Source of the DNA: Pseudomonadota bacterium
GTDB taxonomy: Bacteria; Pseudomonadota; Alphaproteobacteria; Acetobacterales; Acetobacteraceae
Assembly (NCBI GenBank): GCA_021841985.1
Contig: JAKCCP010000377.1
Span: forward strand, 1-6,180
Length of the DNA stretch: 6,180 nucleotides
Direction: 5' to 3'
Within the stretch, counting starts at the first letter, position 1, and every line of letters starts with the position of its first letter. The position numbers were made by a program, and so were the translations under genes. The notes beneath the pieces are model-generated. The model worked only from the letters and a program-made list of their open reading frames with translations. It was not told where the DNA came from and did not search any database. This document shows, piece after piece, positions 1 through 5,401 of the stretch.

Positions 1-1
1 C

Positions 2-325
2 GCGGGGGCGGGATTCGCGACCATGCTCGACGCCCCCGGGCACGGCGCGGTTCTGCGCCTGGCCCGCGTCGCCTCGCCACCGCAAGCCACCACCGATTCG
101 CGCCATCTGACCTGGAGCGACTACCTCGCCTGGCGCCAGGGCGGGCCGCTCGCCGACGCAGCACCGCGCCCGCCGCGCCCAGGCACCTGGCAAGCGGCGC
201 TTGCCGCGGTGCGCGCCAAGGTCGCGGCCCTGCTGGCGCCCGTCCCCACCACACTCACATTGAATTTACTCGCCCCGACCGGGCTCCTCGATCCGGCCGC
301 CGAGATCCCGCCGCGATCAGGCTGA
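2..325 (+). CDS. C-terminal part of an unrecognised protein (5' end outside window)
   Basis: The reading frame is open from the left edge to a TGA at 323-325 and encodes about 107 residues. An ATG lies at 23, but the frame continues upstream of it and no convincing ribosome binding site precedes it, so I read this as the tail of a longer gene. A 100-residue small protein starting at 23 is the alternative. The codons have the strong G/C third-position preference of the other genes here, which supports real coding. The visible part is rich in Ala, Pro and Leu. It has a Trp/Tyr-containing patch (HLTWSDYLAWRQGG, about 36-49 residues from the left edge), then a proline-rich linker, an Ala/Leu helix-like stretch and a Leu/Pro-rich end. 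There is no obvious membrane segment and no catalytic motif I can name. I do not recognise the family. Two hairpins follow the stop codon, so it is probably the last gene of its transcription unit. Confidence 0.6.
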   Translation, partial: AGAGFATMLDAPGHGAVLRLARVASPPQATTDSRHLTWSDYLAWRQGGPLADAAPRPPRPGTWQAALAAVRAKVAALLAPVPTTLTLNLLAPTGLLDPAAEIPPRSG

Positions 326-345
326 GCGCGGCGAAATTGCCGCGC
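326..345 (+). terminator. GC-rich hairpin directly after the first gene
   Basis: A perfect 7-bp inverted repeat (GCGCGGC at 326-332 and GCCGCGC at 339-345) with a 6-nt GAAATT loop begins at the base after the TGA stop. No T-tract follows, so it is not a classical intrinsic terminator. It could protect the mRNA 3' end or act with the next hairpin. Confidence 0.35.
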
Positions 346-366
346 CGCCGCCCCGCTCGCGCCATA

Positions 367-388
367 AGGCCGCCGCAATCGGCGGCTT
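367..388 (+). terminator. Hairpin, possible terminator of the first gene
   Basis: GCCGCCG (369-375) pairs with CGGCGGC (380-386) around a 4-nt CAAT loop. One G-T wobble and one A-T pair extend the stem to 9 pairs (367-388). Only two T residues follow, so the intrinsic terminator signal is weak. Its place about 40 bp after the stop codon and its tight loop still fit an end-of-transcript hairpin. Confidence 0.4.
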
Positions 389-453
389 GGATAGACCCTG
401 ATGAGTGAATTCCGGGGTTGTCCCATGCGCCCGTCGCGCTTAGCTAACAGAGT

Positions 454-468
454 GTTCATTCGGCGTTC
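454..468 (+). promoter_or_regulatory. GTTC-N7-GTTC direct repeat, candidate LexA (SOS) box
   Basis: GTTC at 454-457 and GTTC at 465-468 are separated by exactly seven bases (ATTCGGC). Alphaproteobacterial LexA is known to bind GTTC-N7-GTTC, so the match to the core is perfect. No gene starts within the usual distance: otsA begins 258 bp further right, and nothing credible starts leftward. The match may therefore be chance, or a period-11 direct repeat for another regulator such as an OmpR-type response regulator. Confidence 0.3.
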
Positions 469-716
469 AGGTCGAGCCGCCGCGCGTGATGCCGGTCACT
501 CGTCGCTGATCGGGGCCTTTGCGCCCTTCCGGCCAGCCCGCCGCGCCCCCGTCCGGGAAGGTCTGGGGATGGGGGTTCGCGGGATCGATGGGGAACGAGC
601 CGGCCCAGCCCGGCCCATTTTCCCCGTTTTGTCCATTGGCGGGCTTTGTGCGGCCACGTTCCCGACGCCCAGCGCGGGAAACGCGGTGGCGGCGTTGTCG
701 GAGCCATCGCAATGAG

Positions 717-721
717 AGGGG
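717..721 (+). promoter_or_regulatory. Ribosome binding site of otsA
   Basis: The purine-rich run 714-726 (GAGAGGGGAAAAG) has an AGGGG core at 717-721, five bases before the ATG at 727. This decides the otsA start against in-frame upstream ATG codons at 646 and 712, whose extra residues do not resemble the family. Confidence 0.75.
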
Positions 722-726
722 AAAAG

Positions 727-2190
727 ATGAACCGGCTAGTTGTTGTCTCGAACCGTGTGCCGCTCCCGGAAAAAGGGGCGCAGGCGGGCGGGCTCGCGAC
801 CGCGTTGCAACCCTTGCTCGAGCGCGAGGGTGGGGTGTGGTTCGGCTGGAGCGGGACGACCGCGGCGAAAGCGGCGGAGCAGCCAGCGCGGATCAGCCAT
901 GCCGGCCGCGTGACCTACGCCACCATCGACCTCACCAAGGCCGAGTATGATGGCTATTACGCCAATTTCGCCAATGGCGTGCTGTGGCCGCTGCTCCACT
1001 CGCTGCCGGAAATGATGCGTTTCGACCGTGGCGACGCGGAGACCTATTTCGCGACCAACGCCCGCTTCGCCGACCGGCTGCTGCCGTTGCTCCAGGACGA
1101 GGATCTGGTCTGGGTGCATGACTATCATTTTCTCCCCCTCCCGGGCCTGCTGCGTGAGCGCGGGGTGGCCAATCCGATCGGCTTCTTCCTGCACATCCCG
1201 TTTCCCAGCCCGGAAATCCTCGCGCTCGCGCCGCCGGCGGGGAAATTGATCGCGGCCCTGCTGCAAGCGGATGTCATCGGCTTTCAGACCAGCGCCGATC
1301 TCGGCAATTTCGCCGCCGCCGCGACGACCCTCGCCGACGCCCGCCAGATCGCGGCCGAACTCCTCGAAATCGACGGAAGGCGCGTGCGGCTCGGCGTGTT
1401 CCCGGCGGAAATCGACGCCCCGGATTTCGCCGCCGCCGCCCTCCGCGCCGCGCGCAGTCCCACCGTCGAGCGGCTGCGCCGCAGCCTCGGCGGGCAGAGC
1501 CTGATCCTCGGCGTCGATCGGCTCGACCCGACCAAGGGGCTGGTGCAGCGCCTGGCCGGCTATCGCCGCTTCCTGGAGACCGAGGCCGCCTGGCACCGGC
1601 GCGTCGTTTTCCTCCAGATCGCGCCGGTTTCGCGCCAGGATGTCGCGAGCTATCAGGCACTCCGCGCCGAGCTTTCGCAATCGGCCGGCGAGATCAACAG
1701 CGAATGCGGCGATCCCGACTGGACCCCGCTCCGGCTGATCACCAAAGGCGGGCCACGCACCACCTTGGCCGGCTATATGCGTGCGGCCCGGGTCGGGCTG
1801 GTGACACCGCTCCGCGATGGCATGAACCTGGTCGCCAAGGAATATGTCGCGGCGCAAGACCCGGAAGACCCCGGCGTGCTCATCCTCTCGCGCTTCGCCG
1901 GTGCCGCGCGGCAGCTCGACGCGGCGCTGCTGGTCAACCCCAACGACCCCGACGCGATCGCCGAGGCGATCACCCGTGCCCTCGTCATGAGCCACCGCGA
2001 ACGCCAGACGAGATGGCGCGCGATGTGGCAGGCGATCGCGGAAAACTCGCCGCTCGACTGGGGGTTTGCCTTCCTGCGCACCCTCCGGCAAAGCGGCGCC
2101 GGCAAGCCGGCAAGCCACGCCGCGCCGGTGATCGCGCCGCGCGCCAAGCTGCCCGTCCCCATCCACACACCCTCGAACGCCATCAACTGA
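727..2190 (+). CDS. otsA: Trehalose-6-phosphate synthase, UDP-forming (GT20)
   Basis: Transfers glucose from UDP-glucose to glucose-6-phosphate to give trehalose-6-phosphate (EC 2.4.1.15), the first step of the OtsA/OtsB trehalose pathway; cytosolic. The product is 487 residues, close to the usual OtsA length plus a short tail. It starts with the typical MNRLVVVSNRVP strand carrying Arg10. GG at 21-22 and FGWSG at 39-43 complete the N-terminal substrate site. Further landmarks are Trp87, HDYH 131-134 (Asp132), HIPFPSPE 156-163 (His156), DRLDPTKGL 264-272 (Arg265, Lys270) and PLRDGMNLVAKEY 361-373 (Asp364, Glu372). These align at a constant small offset with E. coli OtsA Arg9, Asp130, His154, Arg262, Lys267, Asp361 and Glu369, so all key residues are present. 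The catalytic fold ends near residue 454; about 33 Ala/Pro-rich residues follow. The gene stands alone: otsB is not in the window. A terminator follows it. Trehalose synthesis usually serves osmotic, desiccation or heat stress. Confidence 0.97.
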   Translation: MNRLVVVSNRVPLPEKGAQAGGLATALQPLLEREGGVWFGWSGTTAAKAAEQPARISHAGRVTYATIDLTKAEYDGYYANFANGVLWPLLHSLPEMMRFDRGDAETYFATNARFADRLLPLLQDEDLVWVHDYHFLPLPGLLRERGVANPIGFFLHIPFPSPEILALAPPAGKLIAALLQADVIGFQTSADLGNFAAAATTLADARQIAAELLEIDGRRVRLGVFPAEIDAPDFAAAALRAARSPTVERLRRSLGGQSLILGVDRLDPTKGLVQRLAGYRRFLETEAAWHRRVVFLQIAPVSRQDVASYQALRAELSQSAGEINSECGDPDWTPLRLITKGGPRTTLAGYMRAARVGLVTPLRDGMNLVAKEYVAAQDPEDPGVLILSRFAGAARQLDAALLVNPNDPDAIAEAITRALVMSHRERQTRWRAMWQAIAENSPLDWGFAFLRTLRQSGAGKPASHAAPVIAPRAKLPVPIHTPSNAIN

Positions 2191-2197
2191 GGCGCCG

Positions 2198-2228
2198 ACC
2201 GGGCCAGCCCCTTTGCCGGCCCGGTTTT
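2198..2228 (+). terminator. Intrinsic terminator of otsA
   Basis: ACCGGGCC (2198-2205) and GGCCCGGT (2218-2225) form a perfect 8-bp stem with a 12-nt loop. A run of T at 2225-2228 follows the stem, starting 8 bp after the otsA stop codon. Stem, position and T-run fit a rho-independent terminator, although the T-run is short. Confidence 0.65.
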
Positions 2229-2234
2229 CCCCGC

Positions 2235-2281
2235 CGAGTGTCCCGTTTCAGAAATTCGCGAGCGCATTTCAGGGACACTCG
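2235..2281. repeat. Perfect 10-bp inverted repeat in the convergent gap
   Basis: CGAGTGTCCC (2235-2244) and GGGACACTCG (2272-2281) are exact reverse complements separated by 27 bp. On the + strand a T-rich stretch (2285-2292) follows, so it could be a second terminator. It also forms the left part of a wider block of TGTCCC/GGGACA repeats running to 2340. Confidence 0.6.
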
Positions 2282-2340
2282 CTCTTTGTTTTCAGTGGCC
2301 TGCTGATCCCTGACATACAAAGCAGTTCAGGGGCGGGACA
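2239..2340. repeat. 102-bp block with TGTCCCG/CGGGACA ends, possible mobile-element relic
   Basis: The block starts with TGTCCCG (2239-2245) and ends with its reverse complement CGGGACA (2334-2340). Another GGGACA lies inside at 2272-2277. TTCAG occurs four times (from 2247, 2268, 2291 and 2326), and CCCTGA (2308-2313) pairs with TCAGGG (2327-2332). G+C is about 53% by hand count, clearly below the flanking genes. Terminal inverted repeats starting with TG plus internal repeats recall insertion-sequence ends or a MITE. No transposase and no obvious target-site duplication are present. The right end abuts the stop codon of the lactonase gene (2341-2343). The mobile origin is an inference. Confidence 0.35.
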
Positions 2341-3264
2341 CTATCGCGCGAAAGCGAGCGCGAGGCCGGGTTCGGGCCAGGTCATGGTGGCGAGCTGGCC
2401 GGTGCCGGAAAGGGTGATATAGGCGGTGCGAAGTTCGGGGCCGCCGAAGCAGATATTGGTCGGATAGGCTTCCGGCATTTTCACCTGCCGCACCACCGCG
2501 CCGCTCGGGGCGATCTCGGTGATGTGGCCGGTATTGAGGGTCGCGACAGAGACATTGCCGGACGCCATCACCGCGAGGCTGTCGAAACGCTGAAACCCGG
2601 GCAGACCGGCGATCAACCGCCCGCCATGCGGCGAGAGCGGAAAACGCTGCTTGCGCGCAACCCCGGGGGCGTCGAGATCGAACGCCCAGAGCCGCGCGGT
2701 TTCGGTCTCCGCGACATAAACCGTCTTGCCATCGGGCGAGAGGCCGATGCCGTTCGGCGTCAGCACCGGATAGGCGATCTCGGTGATGAAGCCGCCATCG
2801 GCGCGGGCGTAATAGACGCCGCCATGGTCGCGATCCTCGGCGCGCACCTTGCCGAGATCGGTGAAATAGAACCCGCCTTCGGTATCGAACACGATGTCGT
2901 TCGGCCCCCGCAGCTTCCGCTCGCCGCAGCGGTCATAGAGCCTTGTCACCGCGCCACTCGCCGGGTCGACGCGCTCGATGCGCCCGCCGGCGTACGTCTT
3001 CGCCTGCGCGACCGGAAGCGTCAGCCCCTCGCGCTCGGCCCATTCGAAGCCGCCATTATTGCAGAGATAATAAGCCCCGTCCGGCCCGATCGCGAGGCCG
3101 TTGGGCCCGCCGCCGGTCTCGGCGATGACCGTCACGCTGCCGTCCGGCGCGACGCGGCTTATGGTGCCGCGGGCGATCTCGACCAGCGCCACCGAACCGT
3201 CGGCGAGCGCCACCGGCCCCTCCGGAAAGCGCAAGCCCCGGGCCATGATCTCGATCTGCTCCAT
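2341..3264 (-). CDS. SMP-30/gluconolactonase-family protein (six-bladed beta-propeller)
   Basis: The 307-residue product has the usual length and repeats of the SMP-30/gluconolactonase/LRE-like family. Members are metal-dependent enzymes that open sugar-acid lactones or related esters. Visible landmarks are FPEGP 13-17 (Glu15), GGPNGLAIGPDG 52-63, GPNDIVFD 120-127 (Asn122), TPNGIGLSPDGKTVYVAET 169-187 (Asn171) and FDSLAV 227-232 (Asp228). By comparison with human regucalcin, Glu15, Asn171 and Asp228 would be the metal ligands (Glu18, Asn154, Asp204) and Asn122 a substrate contact (Asn103). All are present, so the protein looks active. No signal peptide is visible, so it is probably cytosolic. 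I chose the ATG at 3264 because a GGGGGAG site precedes it by nine bases and the family-like sequence begins there; the frame extends upstream to 3417 without family character and overlaps the divergent gene. The neighbouring transporter suggests a catabolic role. The exact lactone is unknown. Confidence 0.88.
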   Translation of the reverse strand: MEQIEIMARGLRFPEGPVALADGSVALVEIARGTISRVAPDGSVTVIAETGGGPNGLAIGPDGAYYLCNNGGFEWAEREGLTLPVAQAKTYAGGRIERVDPASGAVTRLYDRCGERKLRGPNDIVFDTEGGFYFTDLGKVRAEDRDHGGVYYARADGGFITEIAYPVLTPNGIGLSPDGKTVYVAETETARLWAFDLDAPGVARKQRFPLSPHGGRLIAGLPGFQRFDSLAVMASGNVSVATLNTGHITEIAPSGAVVRQVKMPEAYPTNICFGGPELRTAYITLSGTGQLATMTWPEPGLALAFAR

Positions 3265-3394
3265 CAGCGTTTTCTCCCCCAGAGTGATAGTGACGAGCGA
3301 TGATTGATTGACGGGGGAGAGAGTATCCGATTTGTTGGGCGCGAAAAGGGGGCGCCTATGCCGCGCCCGCCATGGCAGGGGGAAACGAGGGAAC
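3265..3394. promoter_or_regulatory. Divergent promoter region of the lactonase gene and transporter operon
   Basis: These 130 bp separate two divergent start codons and must hold both promoters. The lactonase ribosome binding site is GGGGGAG, read on the - strand from 3280 to 3274. The binding-protein site is probably GAGGG at 3387-3391, only three bases from the ATG; an alternative GGGGG lies at 3378-3382. A TTGACG at 3308-3313 could be a -35 box for the + strand, but the hexamer 17 bp downstream (TTTGTT) is a poor -10, so I do not call it. No clear palindromic operator was found. Confidence 0.45.
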
Positions 3395-4525
3395 ATGACC
3401 AGGATCACGCGCCGCACGCTGCTCGCCGCGAGCGCCTTGCCGCTCGGTGGCGGCCTTCTCGCCTCACGCCGCGCTCGGGCCGAGGAGGCTTACATCCTCG
3501 GCACGCTGTTCCCGATGGCCGGGCCGAACGCCGAATACGGCACCATCTTCACCGCCGGTGCGGCAATGGCGATCAAGCATGTCAGCGCCGACAAGATGCT
3601 GTCGCGGCCCCTGGTGCTGCGCGCCGAGGATAGCGAGGGCACACCGCAAGGCGGCGCCGTCGGGATGAACAAGCTCGTCAATGTCGATCACGCGCTCTAT
3701 GTCCTGGTCGGCTTCACCGGGGTTTCGAAAGCGGCGGCGCCGATCGGCACGCGCGCCAAGGTGGTGCTGGTCAATGGCGGCGGCGTCGGCCCCGATCTCG
3801 CCGGGCTTTCGCCCTATTACTGGAACGTGATCCCGCTGGTGCCGGACGAGATCAAGGTTCTGACCCCGTTCCTGATCGCGCGCAAACTGCGCCGCGTCGC
3901 CCTCATCTATGTCAACGACCCCTTCGGCAACGGGCTTTATAAGGCGCTGAAGACCGATCTCACCGCCGCCGGCGGCGAGATCGTCGCCGCCGACGCGATC
4001 TCCCCCACCGATCAGCAATTCTCCGCGATCGCCGCGCGCATCCGCACCACCGCGCCGGACGCCGTCTATTTCGCCTCCTATGGCGCGCAGCAGGCACAAA
4101 TCATCAAGCAATTGCGCGATGCCGGCATCAGCCAGCCATTGCTGACCTATTCCGGCGCCGCCATTCCCTCGGTGCGCAACCTGCCGGAAGCGGAGGGCCT
4201 GACCCTCACCGCCCAGGCCGCCGACTGGACCGTGGACGACCCCGTGACCCGGCGTTTCGTCGCCGATTGGCGCGCGCAATATGGCAGCGATCCCACCCCC
4301 TACCATCAGAATTACTACAACGCGGTGCGGCTGTTCGCGTTGCTCGCGCAGCAATTGGAGAAAGCGGGGAAACCGGTGAATGGTGACACGCTGCGCGCCG
4401 CGCTGCTGGCGACGCGCCGCTTCGCGCTCGTCGGCGGCGAGGGCGTGTTCGACGATCTCGGCGATATCTCGATGAAAATCGTCGTCAACACGCTCAAAGG
4501 CGGCAAGCTCGTCGCGGTCGGCTAG
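3395..4525 (+). CDS. Periplasmic substrate-binding protein of a HAAT-type ABC transporter (LivJ-like)
   Basis: A 376-residue periplasmic receptor of the branched-chain amino acid (HAAT) family, Peripla_BP_6 type, which would deliver ligand to the two permeases encoded just downstream. The leader has a twin-arginine-like start (TRRTLLAASAL, residues 5-15), a hydrophobic core and a probable cleavage site after ARA near residue 29. The mature protein opens with the typical strand YILGTLFPMAGPNAEYG (33-49). Later landmarks are AEDSEGTPQGGAVGMNKLV (77-95), the first ligand-lobe segment VGFTGVSKAAAPI (105-117), the interdomain strand VALIYVNDPFGNG (168-180), PDAVYFASYGAQQAQIIKQL (221-240) and PYHQNYYNAVRLF (302-314). 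The length is normal. Family members bind branched-chain amino acids but also amides, urea, aromatic acids and other small carboxylates, so the ligand is open. The ATG at 3395 was chosen because it starts a good export signal. The stop codon is six bases before the next gene. Confidence 0.92.
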   Translation: MTRITRRTLLAASALPLGGGLLASRRARAEEAYILGTLFPMAGPNAEYGTIFTAGAAMAIKHVSADKMLSRPLVLRAEDSEGTPQGGAVGMNKLVNVDHALYVLVGFTGVSKAAAPIGTRAKVVLVNGGGVGPDLAGLSPYYWNVIPLVPDEIKVLTPFLIARKLRRVALIYVNDPFGNGLYKALKTDLTAAGGEIVAADAISPTDQQFSAIAARIRTTAPDAVYFASYGAQQAQIIKQLRDAGISQPLLTYSGAAIPSVRNLPEAEGLTLTAQAADWTVDDPVTRRFVADWRAQYGSDPTPYHQNYYNAVRLFALLAQQLEKAGKPVNGDTLRAALLATRRFALVGGEGVFDDLGDISMKIVVNTLKGGKLVAVG

Positions 4526-4531
4526 CGTTTC

Positions 4532-5401
4532 ATGCTGCTCCTGCAATTGCTGGTCTCGGGGATCGAGACCGGGGCGCTTTATGCGCTGACCGCGGCCGGG
4601 TTCGCGCTGATCTTCGGCGCGACACGGATTTTCCATTTCGCCCATGGCGCGACCTACGCCCTCGCCGGCTATGCCTTCGTCCTCGCCAGCCGCCTCGGCC
4701 TCGCCTGGCCACTCGGCGGCCTGCTCGCGCTCGCCGTCGCGGTGGGCTTCGGGCTCTTTCTCGAAGCCGCCGTCTATCGTCCGATCCAGCGCCATCACGG
4801 CGCCTTCTTCACCGTTTTCGTCGCCGCTTTCGGCGTCGTCATCGTGGTCCAAAGCCTGATCGAGCTTTCCTTCGGCCGCGCTTTCGTCGCCATCTCGACG
4901 CCGCTGACGCGCGCGCATGAAATCCTTCCGGGGCTTTATATCGCGCAGGTGTTTTGGGTGGCGCTCGCCATCGCGATCGTGATTTTTGCGCTGCTCGGCA
5001 GCTTCCTGGCCCGCACCCGGGCCGGAATCGGGCTTCGGGCATTGTCGGAAAACCCTGATCTCCTGCGCGCGTTCGGGCTTTCGGCGCGGCGGCTTTCGGC
5101 GCTCGCCTTCGCGCTCGGCTCGGCGCTCGCGGTGCCAGGGGCGGTGCTTGGCGCCGCGACCACCGGCCTCTCGCCCGGGGTTGGCGCGCATGTCATGCTG
5201 ATCAGCCTTGCCGCGTCCGTCGTCGGCGGCATCGGCAGCCTGCGCGGCGCGGCGCTGGCCGGGCTTCTGCTCGGTGTCGTCGAAACCCTGGTGGTCGCGT
5301 TTCTCGACACCCAATGGAGCGAGGCCGCCGGTTTCGTCGTGCTCTTCGTCTTCATCCTGTTCCGCCCGAGCGGATTATTCGGCGCGGCGGTGGCGCGATG
5401 A
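4532..5401 (+). CDS. HAAT-type ABC transporter permease (LivH-like)
   Basis: A 289-residue inner-membrane permease of the LivH type, forming one half of the translocation pore. It is nearly all hydrophobic helices, with about eight membrane segments (near 5-30, 41-53, 58-82, 92-112, 138-160, 188-210, 219-236, 240-258 and 265-278, some of which may be re-entrant). Family landmarks are the N-terminal GIETGALYALTAAGFALIFG (10-29), FHFAHGA (34-40; INFAHG in relatives), VYRPIQ (81-86), the ATPase-coupling loop GLRALSENPDLLRAFGL (167-183), SVVGGIGSLRGAALAG (229-244) and the end ILFRPSGLFG (275-284). The length is normal for the family. The ATG lies six bases after the previous stop codon and lacks a clear Shine-Dalgarno site, which suggests translational coupling with the binding-protein gene. 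The 3' end overlaps the next start codon as ATGA (5398-5401). Confidence 0.93.
   Translation: MLLLQLLVSGIETGALYALTAAGFALIFGATRIFHFAHGATYALAGYAFVLASRLGLAWPLGGLLALAVAVGFGLFLEAAVYRPIQRHHGAFFTVFVAAFGVVIVVQSLIELSFGRAFVAISTPLTRAHEILPGLYIAQVFWVALAIAIVIFALLGSFLARTRAGIGLRALSENPDLLRAFGLSARRLSALAFALGSALAVPGAVLGAATTGLSPGVGAHVMLISLAASVVGGIGSLRGAALAGLLLGVVETLVVAFLDTQWSEAAGFVVLFVFILFRPSGLFGAAVAR

Larger units (their letters stand above)
326..726. other. Gene-free 400-bp stretch before otsA
   Basis: I see no credible gene here. Open frames exist on both strands (for example + 401-715 and - 456-707), but their products are Arg/Pro/Gly-rich low-complexity translations typical of GC-rich non-coding DNA and match no family I know. 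The stretch contains two hairpins near its left end, a GTTC-N7-GTTC repeat at 454-468, a G-quadruplex motif at 555-593 and the otsA ribosome binding site at its right end. No convincing sigma-70 promoter could be picked out for otsA, although its promoter should lie in the right half. A small RNA cannot be excluded. Confidence 0.6.

Noticed and set aside
592..628. GGAAC (592-596) and CGTT (625-628) as an EcfG general-stress promoter for otsA
   Set aside because: The spacing is 28 bases, whereas EcfG-type promoters need about 16-18. No better-spaced pair was found upstream of otsA.
401..715. A 104-codon + strand open frame in the gap before otsA
   Set aside because: The product is Arg/Ala/Pro-rich without domain likeness, the start lacks a clear ribosome binding site, and it runs across the G-quadruplex motif.
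646..726. An upstream in-frame ATG extending otsA by 27 residues
   Set aside because: The extra residues are unlike the family, which begins directly with the MxRLVVVSNR strand. The strong AGGGG site precedes the ATG at 727.
736..2166. A 476-codon open frame on the - strand opposite otsA
   Set aside because: otsA has all its catalytic motifs on the + strand. The antisense product is charged, Arg/Gly-rich and has no recognisable domain.
3308..3336. TTGACG plus TTTGTT as a sigma-70 promoter for the transporter operon
   Set aside because: The -35 is fair and the spacing is 17, but the -10 matches only three of six positions, so it was left uncalled.
3265..3417. A 51-residue N-terminal extension of the lactonase-family protein
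   Set aside because: It overlaps the start of the divergent binding-protein gene, has no family character, and the ATG at 3264 has a well-spaced ribosome binding site.
3464..5314. A 616-codon open frame on the - strand lying opposite the binding-protein and LivH-like genes
   Set aside because: It is antisense to two well-recognised genes. Its product is an Asp/Glu/Arg/Gly/His-rich string with no family likeness, the usual result of strong G/C third-position bias on the opposite strand.
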